Shown here piece after piece: positions 35,900 to 48,000 of a stretch of 64,000 bases of DNA. Source of the stretch: Lineus longissimus (Eukaryota > Nemertea > Pilidiophora > Heteronemertea > Lineidae); assembly GCF_910592395.1 (NCBI RefSeq), contig NC_088311.1, forward strand, positions 24,956,646-25,020,645. Direction: 5' to 3'. The position numbers and the translations under genes are program-made. The notes beneath the pieces were generated by a model. That model was not told the DNA's origin. It saw only the letters and a program-made list of their open reading frames with translations, and did not search any database. Numbering within the stretch: the first letter of the stretch is position 1; each line of letters starts with the position of its first letter.

Positions 35900-37447
35900 T
35901 CATTCTTGGATTACTTGTTCGTCATCAAAAACCATCTGTTCCTCTATAACCATCGGTTCAGACGGTTTCAAGGTCATGACCTTGACCTTCTCAATAAAGT
36001 TATTGACCTTTGTCTGCTGTTCCAAGAAGTGTTGTTTTTCCTGCATAAGCTGCTTGACGCGATCAAGCAACTGCTCCGGTTTGGACTCCGCGTTCCGTCG
36101 TCGCTGAGCAAATTTCTTGAGTTCCTTCTTGAGGCGACTTGCAGCCCTGAAGTTATCAGAAAAGGAGAAGATTCCAGGACTCCTGCGTTTGTCGCTTCTG
36201 GCGCTTCGCCTGGATGTCTGGGCTTCGTTCACCCGACTGATGATCGAGTCCTCGGCGCCATTTTGGATTGTATGTCGGCGAAGGAGTCTGTGATGCGCCG
36301 GGGGAGGACTGGCTGATTCTGACTGGTCATCATTCGTGTATACATTTGTCGCGATAGGAATGGTTATCACTGGTAAATGTTGTGTCCCTCCTTCTCCATT
36401 TTCGAACATCGCATCGTCTGCTACCTCCAGCAGCGGTTCAAGTGGTGACGTCATTTTGATCATCCCATCCTCGTCATGAAGGTAACTGGTCACGCTTAGT
36501 TTTCGAACATTTGGACCAGGCGAAGCTGCATCAACAAGCTCTACCCTAGAGTTACCTTGAAACGGAAATGCGGGCGATTTTCGTTCACGAGGTGGAGATG
36601 GCGTCACGTGATGTTTACTGTTTTCAGCCGTCTGCTCCTTGATCTCGGCGTCGATGACAACCTTTTTTCGCCTCCGTTTTGGCTTCTCCTCTTCAATATA
36701 CCCAGTCAGATCAACCTCCGCAACAAAACGTTCAAAATTCACGATGCTACATTTTCGTAGTGAAGCCATTTTCCTTGCGTTCTCTTTGAAGCTGTTTACA
36801 TTGACCATTTCATGCGGTGTTGAGAAGCGACGCCCCCTCTGCTTGGACGCACCCTTGGCTTCCTGGTTTTTGCCATCGCCTTTTGACCGTGCTCCACTCA
36901 TAGGTACCGATTTCGGGCGCTGGCTTGACCTCCCACTGTTTGCTCGACTACCAGTGGAAGTGTCTGCTAAGCCACTCGGGATACATTCAGCGTCGGACTG
37001 CCGAGTCTGCGCTATCAATGATGGCGTCGAAATAGAACGCATCTTGTTCAGTTTCCCGCTCTTGTTCCGAACCAATTGTGCTTCCTGTTGAAAACCTCTT
37101 TTCATTATCTCTTGTGAGAATTCGAAGTAGTCGAGCGTCTTGTTTAACTTCGTCTCTTCATATCTATTCAGAATGAACGCGTCCCGTTCTCGCTCGCTTT
37201 GGAAGAACTTATGTTTGGTCTTCTTCCGCTGAGCTAACTTGTTAGCCTCCTCGATAGACTTAATGCTATATATGCTCTCCGGACCCTTGCACCACTTGCC
37301 AAACTTGGACGTCAGCACACCACGGGGTGTTTCGTCTTGAAAGACCTTCTTCTCTTCTTGGTCGCTGAAATCGAAAGGATAAAGGCTCTGATGTAGGCCA
37401 TATAATTTCGCTGGGCAAACCAGGAATCTTGGCATTAGCAAGGACAA
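35900..37447 (-). CDS. Unrecognised basic protein with C-terminal coiled coil, single long exon
   Basis: An open frame of 515 codons. I do not recognise the family. Visible features are a basic KPKRRRKK cluster at residues 255-262 that could be a nuclear localisation signal, Ser/Arg/Pro-rich low-complexity middle segments, an acidic patch near residues 330-350, and a charged heptad-like helix around residues 430-490 that could form a coiled coil. There is no signal peptide or TM. The start is uncertain. A strong polypyrimidine-AG acceptor ends just before 37364 in the same frame, and an ATG-containing mini-exon candidate (38115-38105, ending in phase 2 before GTGAGT) would splice to it in frame, so the first 28 codons shown may be intronic. 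A polyadenylation signal candidate on the minus strand lies at 35402-35397. The lack of introns contrasts with all its neighbours. Confidence 0.7.
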   Translation of the reverse strand: MSLLMPRFLVCPAKLYGLHQSLYPFDFSDQEEKKVFQDETPRGVLTSKFGKWCKGPESIYSIKSIEEANKLAQRKKTKHKFFQSERERDAFILNRYEETKLNKTLDYFEFSQEIMKRGFQQEAQLVRNKSGKLNKMRSISTPSLIAQTRQSDAECIPSGLADTSTGSRANSGRSSQRPKSVPMSGARSKGDGKNQEAKGASKQRGRRFSTPHEMVNVNSFKENARKMASLRKCSIVNFERFVAEVDLTGYIEEEKPKRRRKKVVIDAEIKEQTAENSKHHVTPSPPRERKSPAFPFQGNSRVELVDAASPGPNVRKLSVTSYLHDEDGMIKMTSPLEPLLEVADDAMFENGEGGTQHLPVITIPIATNVYTNDDQSESASPPPAHHRLLRRHTIQNGAEDSIISRVNEAQTSRRSARSDKRRSPGIFSFSDNFRAASRLKKELKKFAQRRRNAESKPEQLLDRVKQLMQEKQHFLEQQTKVNNFIEKVKVMTLKPSEPMVIEEQMVFDDEQVIQE

Positions 37448-39056
37448 ATTTGTCTGGTATCCCGCAGACTAACCTTTGTTTCCATTTTGGATTTAACGTT
37501 TTGCGGATTTTCATGCATTCAAAAGAGAAATTCTGTGAAATCCTCGATTTTCACATTTTTCTCTCTGTCACTCAAGGTCTGGGCGGTGATGACCGACCTA
37601 TTTTACTTTCAGAATAGCCCGTACTAAAACCCATTCCAGCTGAGACAAGTTATAGAAAACACATTGCATAACAATTTCAAAAAGTTAGTGTTATCCCGTC
37701 GTTCACTCCAGACGCAGTGGGACGACATCGTTCCACCCGTATACTGTGTGACGAGTGAACTGTATCAGGAGTTGACCACGTCCACTGGCAGGCTTTTTCC
37801 GACTTCTTAACGGTTTCTCTAACTTTTTCCTGATTTAGCCGACACAAGTCCGACTTTTCCCTGAAAATTAAAATTTCTAGAAATCCTGTGAAAAATACCA
37901 GGGCTTCCCAATACGGGATTTAAGATCAAAGACCTATGTTGAATGGGGATAATTGAGATGTAAACCAAACACGGAGAGTGACCTAATTGAGTGAGCAAAT
38001 CAGTATTCACATTTGGGGTCAGTCGGAGTGTTTGGTTCACACCTAATAGGCCGTGATCTTTCTTCTTAAACTCTTTGATTGTAATGCCATGAATTCATAC
38101 TCACGCAACCAGCATCTTCCAATCTTTCTCTTCGCTACTGCTTTGTAATGTCTATTGCTGCAATCCCTGACTTCTCACGGGCTCCAAGTTCTTTCTTAGC
38201 ATTCAACAAGCAGCGAATAATGTCTAATCTATCTTCGGATTAGAAACAGCATCGAATATCCCTCGATCACTTCACTGAAGCAGGACGTGCTACCAAATAT
38301 ATACGTCTGTACATTGAGATCAATTGATACATACAACCAGTACACAGCGTTGTATTTCTTGGCCCCGGCTTTGATTTTTTCCAATTTTGATTAGGGAAAA
38401 GAAAACAATTATTTCTGCGCTCTGCTAGATTGAACAACACGGTCATTGCATGCATAATGGAGTCTGTTTATCTAAATTCATGTGTATTGGTTACCTTCTT
38501 TTGGCAGTGTGTTATTCTTAGTGTGTTTCCTTTATTGGAGCAGACTAAATAAGCGGTACTCATGTACCTACGCCAAACCGAGAATTAAAAATATAAACCA
38601 CCTCATCTTGACACACAAGGCTCTCGTGAGATGACAATGCTCATCCTAGAGACTACCTGGATTGGACTTGATGTGGTGAGATGACTGTCTGGGCTTGCAT
38701 TATCGGCAAGTCGGGAAAGAGTAATAAACTGATAGGTGTTACACTCCGGAGGCAGTGGAAGCGGTCCAGTCCCTCGCCACGAGTTGGTACGGACAGGATG
38801 ACATCATTGAGCTGCCTGTGAGTCTAGGCCTACAAGCAATTAGTGAGAGCACATGCAAACCCTTATATTAACCCAGTTTCAATGATTGAGAAACATGACT
38901 TACTTATCATATTTTACATTTTCCTGATACTTGTAGGAAGTGATGCATGAACATGGAACAGGCCTAAAAGTATAATATCCATCAGGAGAGCGATATGATA
39001 GAATATCAGAGAGCCTAGCGAATTTCAGCAGACGCAGAAACTAACGGGCAGACGAC
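37448..39056. other. Divergent intergenic region between the basic-protein gene and gene C
   Basis: It is upstream of both genes, which are transcribed away from each other. It contains dispersed repeat copy 4 and a possible mini first exon of the basic-protein gene at 38115-38105. The two promoters are expected here, but no clear TATA element stands out. Confidence 0.45.
37789..38050. repeat. Dispersed GTCGGA-repeat family, copy 4
   Basis: A reverse-oriented copy beginning aggctttttccgacttctt and ending near tttggttcacacct. It lies upstream of the basic-protein gene, inside its possible first intron. Confidence 0.75.
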
Positions 39057-42000
39057 ATGGAGCGGATTATCGTCTGCCTGGCATTTCTAATCGGCAGCAT
39101 GATGATTACAATTACGGCAGACGGTAGGTTCACATCTGTTTAACAGCCATCTAATTTGCCATGTACGACACAAAACTGGTCGCTCGTTGAGCTATGTTTT
39201 ATGCATGATCTATTGATGACCGGTTTGTAAGGTTTATTGTTATAGGAGTTGTCTGAATATAGGATTTTCAACAAACCTTTCGTCACATCATTTTGATAGA
39301 TTTTTTGGTTTTAAATATAATGTATTTTTTCTTAACATAATGAAAGAACCTTACTTAGTTAACTACAAGCTATATCTCATAAAGTTGCAGATGTTATATA
39401 CATGATCAAAAGAAGACGACCATCCTTTAATCACCCCATACATACCCAATTACATGTACAAGTACCAGTCATGCCAGTGGGTTGAGGATCTTTCTAAGCT
39501 AAGAGCAAGATATATCGGTTCTACAACAGCTCCAGAGCCAAGATTGTGAAGTAAATCGGATGCAATTTTTATCTTGTTTCAATTCTGTTCTTTTCGGCCC
39601 CAATTACGTCCACTTTAGCCTAAGAAATACGGCTCTGGACGTAAAACTACTGGACTACTTGGTCTCATTTTCCCTCTAAAATGACTCTCCATTCACCGTT
39701 TTTTTGATGTGGTGATGGAAATACGCTTAATTCTGTTTCTATGTCAACTTTACATTACCAGGAATCCTTAAATTTAGGGTTTGCAACATTCACGAAGAGA
39801 TCCAATCGGGTTGTTAAAGTGATTCAAATGTTCTGGGCTTTTTTATTCACATGAACGGATGGAAGTAGATCATGCCACAAGACGTCCCGACGCTCTTATG
39901 ACACAGGAAAAGCATGACAATTCCATACTTATCATTGCGCTACATGGAAACACTTGAGATTGTTTAGGGCCTGTGTCGGAGGCTTTCCTCATCCAGCACC
40001 ATCTGACTACCTTTCCAACTTCCTAATCTCAAGGCTGCCTACTACACCACTTTTCACATAGCTGGACTTACTTTTAGGCATTATATTTGAAGGGGGGGGG
40101 GGGTATGCTTAATTAACTCACATTATTGTATAAAGTATATCAACGCTAGGGCAAAGAAAATCATCGGAAGCGGGCCGAACGAAAGTCGGCCGACATATTT
40201 TCTACCCAACTCAATTTCTTCCCCATAAACCGTTTGTTTTGATAAAAGAAGTCAGTTTTGATTTAAAAACCTGTATAAAACAGCTTTGAGCACGATGCTG
40301 TCTGGACCTATTTCAAGTATGGCTAAGAGTGTGCGGGAAAATCTTGTGTAGTGAGTGAAAGTGACCAAGGCACCTCAGTGCTGTCCTACTATCTGTCACC
40401 AGAAACCGGAAAGTTCCTTTAATTTCATCTCTCACATGCGAATGTTATTGCCTCCTGACAATGTATGTACAGGTACATGTATATGTTTGTTTCAGCTTGC
40501 CCAATCAACACTACATTCGGTGATAGTTGTGATTACCAGTGTCACTGTGCCGGCAACGTCCCCTGTAACCCAGTGAACGGATCCTGCCCTAACGGATGTG
40601 CCGATGGCTGGGAAGGCGAGTATTGTCAGCGAGGTGAGTATTTCCATAAACAATACCTTTCAGGAGTTCTGTTTCATCGATCTGGGACCGGTTGATAAAT
40701 TACTGCGAAATCGTAAGAAAGGCCAAGCCATTGTCTACTTATGCTGTACATTTTGATTTGCATCAAACAACCCTTCATATGGGTGATAGGCCAAAGCACT
40801 GTTAAGACCTGGAGTAGGTCGTACAAACTTCTCTCGTATCGTTTTCCCCTGTAATGCTCCTTCGCAGTATACATTATCGTGTTCTTAATACAATGTCGAT
40901 TTATCCACAAGTAAAATTCTTGGAAGTGACTACTTGGCAAGCCCGGTGTAGAAGTTTAAAATGTCCTAGGATAAAATGTCCGGGAACAAAGGATTCTATT
41001 ATGCGCTTCAATCTCTGAGCTATTGACGGTCAGGGTCTCTATAGAACCATATTGCAGAATACAATAGGGCCGGACACTTTTTCCAGGGGGGACACTTTTT
41101 ACTTTTACACCGGCTTACCAAACAGCGACTTTTTTTTGTCCTGAATGGAGAGCCGAACTCATTAATATTATAGTAAAGTTCCAGCTCGCCAAACAGGGTA
41201 GATTTTTTACCTGTTTGGCAAGCCCGGCTGGCCGAACAGGGTGGCTTTTTAGTGCTGTTTGGCAAGCGGCTCTCCAAACAGGACAAAAAAAGATGCCTGT
41301 TCGGCGAGCGGCTTGCCGAATAGACCCGGTGTAGAAGTTTAAAATGTCCTAGGATAAAATGTCCGGGAACAAAGGATTCTATTATGCGCTTCAATCTCTG
41401 AGCTATTGACGGTCAGGGTCTCTATAGAACCATATTGCAGAATACAATAGGGCCGGACACTTTTTCCAGGGGGACACTTTTTACTTTTACACCGGCCAAA
41501 ATTCTTTCGACAATTTGACGAGTTCGATATGTTTGACATCACGGTCTCCGATCAACTACAAAATTGCTTTGTTCGCACGTGATAACTCAACTTCATATCT
41601 GGTCATGGTGATAACTTTTTCAGTTGTTCAGTCCGGCAGCAGGGGTAACAGCGTATTCATACAATCACCCGTCACCCGTACGTCACCCCTTATATTTGCC
41701 AGATTAACTGCGAATACGGCACCCACGATTATGGATGAGCGATATCGCGAACGAGTGAAATAATTTTGTCTGACCGGACACCGTGCTAATGTTCGGCTAT
41801 ATCCCAGAATTATTAGATGACGGTCATTTTGTCGATTTTTCATAACAACCACGTAGGCGACTGTTTCGGACTTTTGTCGGAAACATCATGAAAAAGTTAG
41901 AAAAACCGTTAAGAAGTCGGAAAAAGCCTCCTACCAGTGTACAAAGACTTCAACCTAGTTGTAAAGTGTTATATGCTAATTTCGCTCCTGATATCATTTC

Positions 42001-45000
42001 CCCAGGGAATGCTGCCACAGGAAAGTCTTCAGACGCAAGTCAGAGTTCGACCAATGGAATGTATTCTGCCTCACGAGCCCTTGATGGGAGATTTGACCAA
42101 AACTTTCCCAGCTGCAGTCATACACAAGAAGAAAAACAACCTTGGTGGCAGGTGGATCTAGGAAAGGACTACGTCGTCTTCGCGGTTAGAATATGGAACG
42201 TTCGTCATGTTGATGGTAAAGTCACATTTTAAAAAAACGTTTCTCCTGCGGAGGTGTAAGGGGCTGTTTGTGTTCAAGAGGGGTCAGTTGAGAGCAATAT
42301 CGATGCACAACATTTTGTGAGTGATGACATATCGATGTCCAACATTTTGTGAGTGATGACATATCGATGTCCAACATTTTGTGCGCGATGACATATCGAT
42401 GTCCAACATTTTGTGAGTGATGACATATCGATGTCCAACATTTTGTGAGTGATGACATATCGTTGTCCAACATTTTGTGATTGATGACATGTCGATGTCC
42501 AACATTTTGTGAGTGATGACAAAGCGATGTCCAACATTTTATGCGTGATGACATGTCGATGTCCAACATTTTGTGAGTGTCCAACATTTTGTGAGTGATG
42601 ACAAAGCGATGTCCCACATTTTATGCGCGATGACATGTCGATGTCCCACATTTTGTGAGTGTCCAACATTTTGTGAGTGATGACATGTCGATGTCCAACA
42701 TTTTGTGCGCGATGAAATATCGATGCCTAACTTTCGACGCTTTAACTCTTGACCTATCGCTCTGAGAAAAAGAAATTATTGGACCTCACCAATTTTCCGA
42801 TGGTTCAAACTGCTAAATACCTAGTCCCTTGATTCAGTTAAGACCATGCCCATGTAATTGAACTTAATGAAGTGTTATGCTAGCAGGGATTTCTGTCATA
42901 CTGGCTGGGCATTGGAATGACATCTCCGTATAGTATTATCTACCCTAGGAATAATAGGCCTAGGTGATTTCTCTGTGATTATCAACGTACTTGTAAAGTT
43001 TGTAATAACTAGCCATCAGACGATTTCGTAGAAATGATTCTGTGTTTTATTATCATCTAGGAGACAATGTATCCAAGTGTAAGAAAAGCGATAAAGGCAC
43101 CGAATACAGAGGAACAATCAGCACAACAATACGTCATTACAATTGTAAGGACTGGTCACTTCAGACCAACCACAGACCGCCGCCATCTGCTAACTATTGC
43201 CGGAACCCATCAAATGAAGCAAGACCTTGGTGTTATACTAGTAATGGCCCAAGTGAGGGATGGGACTGGTGCAATATTCCAAAGTGTGAAGGTAAGTACT
43301 TGTTGCTAAGAAATGTGTTCTCACAAAGTAAGTATCAGTTTATGATGTGATTCGCCTCGTGCCAAATGCAAGCTTTATATCAGTTTAAATTTGTGTTTAA
43401 TTAACGTTGTCCATTGCCCCCAAGACTTAAAGTCTGAAGACAGGTCTGATCCATTCTGAAGATACCTTGATATTCGATTTGATTTTAAACTCGTTCTTTC
43501 ATCTTTCCAGAAAGGCTGAGCAACTTTAAGATCAGTTTGGATAATCACGGTTGTCACCACTTTACTGGGATAGTAGCGAATGGTGGATCGCCAGAAATAA
43601 GGTGTGACAGCCCTGTCGTCGGGAGACACCTGAAAATCCAACTCCTCGTTTCAACATTCCTCACCTTGTGTGAAGTGAGCGTAGCAGCTTTCCAGTATAG
43701 AGGTGGGTATGATGAGTTAATTGATATTCATTTGCCTTTTATTGAATGTGTGATATTGTCCAAAATTCTCTCCCTGTGAGCGGTCTTTATCATACCCAAG
43801 AATTCTATATATTATTGCTATTTTGTGATGAGCATCTTACATGACGTGATTGATTGTATTGAGCAATGGATCCAACTCTGCGGTACATCGACAGTCCCGG
43901 ATGTGAAGTAAGCGTCACAGCTTTTCAATATCGAGGTGGGTGTGATTTATTATGAAGGAATATTACGTAGTTTTTAACTAATCATATTTTCAGACCGTAA
44001 TAGCTTTTACCAGTTAAATTACATAACTCATTAAGAATTCTTGATACTTTGATCAAAAGGTAGGCCTGTACATTTGTTTAACTTTCAGCATGCCAAACCA
44101 AGCATTATGGCCCTAACTGTAACAACCGATGCCAGTGTGCCAATGATGACAAGTGCGACGACAAAACAGGAGGATGTCCTATCGGAATATGTAACGACCG
44201 CTTCACGGGACCTTACTGCAACATCGGTAAGTCCGAAATTTATAGAAGGAAGCAATTTTTTATTAACTAGTAGTATCACACAAAACATCCGTTATTTCAA
44301 TACAGACTTCCATATTTTTTCGTTATATGAACGGCTTCGATCTGGTAGCTCAAAGCTATAGTCACCATGTAGGGCTGAAATCGACCAGAATCATATCCCC
44401 TCGGAAATTTATTTTAAATTTGCCTATACCTTTTTTTTAATGTTCGAGATTAAAATCTCTTTCAATTTAGAGCGGTTGGCCACTTGCATACCGGAATTTC
44501 CCACCGGGGTCCACTTTGCCCTCTGCCTAGCATCGTGGACATCGCCAACTCTACTGCTTAATCCTGTTGGCGTTTTGAGCGGGCGTATGATACGCCAAAA
44601 AGAAGCACATTAAGCCATCTGCGTATCTGATGTTTTCAGAAATACCAACATGCTCTGAGCATAGTGCAGCCACGCCAACTTCCATCAGTATCCAGTGGCC
44701 GTATATTAGACCCCACGACAGTCCCTACGACGCGGTTACCGAACTCAAATACCATGTGGTTTACAAACAACTTTCCTCGGGAACCACGACTCTAGACATC
44801 AAAGAATTTCCCGCTGGCAAAGGAACGATGAACGCCAACTTGACGGGTCTGCAACCGTCGACAGCGTACAATATCGGTCTTAAAATTAAGTATTCTTTCA
44901 CTGGGAGGACATTTGGAAGTTCGACCGGCCCCAAGACGACCCTTCAAACAGGTTCTTGTCAAGGTGAGTAGTCAAGAGGGACTGCGAGCATTCACAAGAG

Positions 45001-48000
45001 ATGGGGGGGGGGGGGTGTCTAGTACCCGTTGGACTCATCAACTCACAATATCTGCAAGTACATGTAGTAATATGGCTCTGATTTAAGTTCGTGATAAAAG
45101 TGTACCTCGTAATGTTTCAAGCGTGAGCAGTGCCGTTTCATATGCACCACGAGGTATGAGAACTTGGTGTTACTTTAGTCATTTACTCCCTCCAAAATCC
45201 AACCAAATATTTATTTTGGCAGACCACATGATTTCACCAAACGTAACAGTGGAGGCCAATACAATTGACATGGGTAAATCCTTCCCCTTTAGAGCGCGCC
45301 TATCTATAAAGATGGAGGTATGTATTTATAATAATATAATCTATTATTTTATTTTGCTTCTTAAGTAAGCTATTGCTTTGCTCTCTTTTAACTGGTTATT
45401 GTTGTCAACTGAATAAGTGCTTCGAACGAGGCAAATCAACGAATCTGTGTTTAATCCTCCATAAACCGGCAAAAAATGTGTCTGTAATGTCTTATACTAT
45501 TATTCAAAAGTCAACTAAATCTTTGACTCAAAATCGAAATGATTAAAATACTCTTTCTGACTTCTGTGTGAAACGAATTTGATCGATCATTTATGCATAT
45601 GCCTGCGGCTGTGGGCCGTATACTGAGACAAGTCATTTTATGATGCACGTTGTTTTCTAGGTTACTGGAATGCTTGCCGATTGCATTAGGTGGTTAGATA
45701 TCTACTACAAGGCCACACGTGGTACAAGGTTTAAGCGAATACGAAAGGCTGATCCAATTTACACGATAGAAACTCTGTCCCCTTATACGGAGTATGAAGT
45801 CAATCCGAGTGTAGTGAGTCCTGATGGTAAAGTGAGGAACGGTACAAGCATCAAAATAATAACAGCAGAAGATAGTGAGTATTGTGCTCTCGTGGATATG
45901 AGCAAGAAAGTCATGTAATCAATTATATTGTTGTGAATTCATCAATTGAGACAAACAATAAAGACAATAACTGTTTTTTGTCACGATCCCTTCAATCAAT
46001 ATTTTTCATGAAATAAAATGACCTGCATGATATGCTGATCATTGATATACAAGTAAACATCTCTATATGCGATATTTCAGTTCCGCTGGCACCGAGTGTC
46101 AGAAAATCCGGGGCAAGCCCGACTTCAATATCAGTGACAGTGGTCCCACCAAATCCATCTTACGGTGTCATCACTCAGTACATCCTCGAAATGAGCGAAC
46201 AGTGGACAGATGGTGTGAAAAAAAGTACTGATTTGCAACCAACCGATCCTTCTTACACGTTTAAGAACTTGGCTTTAAAAGCTACCTACGGCTTCCGAGT
46301 AAGTTCCGAAATTTTGAGAAACGGACCTTTATCTCCAGAATAATGAAATTGCTACTTTCCTCCACCATTTCTCAATAGAATCATTGAGGAGATCTCCATC
46401 ATTTCTGTAATGTGGAGAACTTCTTTTATGTTTGATTGAATTTTCCTATTGAATTTTACTTCTGTGCATTTATGAGTAAAGTTCGGCTTTGGTAATGCGG
46501 CCAAATGAATAAAAAAAGATTGAGTTGATCAAGAAGCACAATTCGATCAAGCTCTGGATATTGGACAAAATTGACACCGGCCGGTGGATCTACGATTTTG
46601 GTGAAATACAACGAGATGTACTGGCTTGACCAGGCTGCAATCGCCTGATCAAACATTTTGCCTAATTACTTTCGTTATACATTTCAGGCCAAGGCTAGCA
46701 CATCAAAGGGGGATGGAGCCTGGAGTGAAGCAATAAAAATCATCACCGAAGAAAGCAGTAAGTAAAATAGGTGTTCTACTATAACTTGAAAACTGTATCT
46801 ACCGTAAATCTCCAGGTAGTCGCCTGGCATACTGGTTTGCTGTTTCGTCTAATGTTTGTTCCTTCTTCATTTCAGTTCCTGGCCCACCTGATACCCTAGA
46901 AGTTACAGAACAAACGACCAGCAGCTTGAAGGTGGTCTGGACCCAGCCCAAATACCAAAGTGGAATTCTTTTAGACTATAAGGTAGGCCCTCTGAAAGAT
47001 ACTCCGCATTTGAAAGATTGATAGACGAGGTTCACGGAAATAGAACTAAATGGTCTGATCCATGTGATGGAGCGATTTCCATACGGCTATAGGAATGAGT
47101 CGCAGCGAATGGCGAACTGTAAACTGTACGAATGGGGAAGACCTCATCCGCAGGTTCAAAACTAAACGAGAAAGATATTTTCCTTTCAGGTGACATGCAC
47201 TCCGTTATTTTCCTACGACGAGAAGGTCAACCGGGACATGGCGGCTTACACTAAAGAGTCTAACCCCGGTCCTTCTGTGAACGAGCTGGAAGTTTCTGGC
47301 CTCCAGCCAGCCACGGAATACAACTGTAGTGTTGCGGCACAGACATCCATGGGATATGGACCATGTGTTTGGCTTAGGAACTGGACCAAGCCAGAAGGTA
47401 GGCCTTTGTTTGAGAATAAGGTGTGGTACGCGGGTTTCTGGCCTCGCACCAGCCACTGAGTACAATTATACGTAGTGTTGCTGAACAGGCCTCCAAGGGA
47501 TATTGAGCATGTGCGCGCTTGGCTGAAAATGGACCAAGCGAGAAGGTAGGCCTGTGTTTGAGAATAAGGTGTGGTACTCGGGTTTCTGGCCTTACGTTGA
47601 GGAACTGGACCAATCAAGATGGTAGGCCTCTGTTCGCGAATACAGTGTGGTACTCGGGCATCTGCCCTCACACCAGCCACGGACGGTAGTGTTGCTGAAC
47701 CTATGTAGGTCTACTAGCTTGAGGGATATGCACCAGCCCAAGAGTTTGGCTGAGAAACTGGACGTACCAGAACGTATGTCACCTTCACATTCAATGTTAT
47801 ACCTGATCATGAAAGTATTTCTACATATTTTTCCTGCGGCAATTATGAAATTCACGCACTAAGCCTTATAACAAACTCCGACGGAAAGGGACACTGTTTG
47901 ATTGCCTTATTCAATAATATATGCATTGTTTTCAATAATATTTTTTATGATTTCAGAGGCTAAAGTCCCAGCGAATCTCTTCGTAAGCGTCTCTCCTGAT

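Noticed and set aside
35669-36316. 215-codon plus-strand frame
   Set aside because: Antisense shadow of the C-terminal half of the basic-protein gene; no independent support.
42222-42669. Minus-strand frames with repeated [16 protein letters not shown]
   Set aside because: A translation of the 32-bp minisatellite in a gene C intron.
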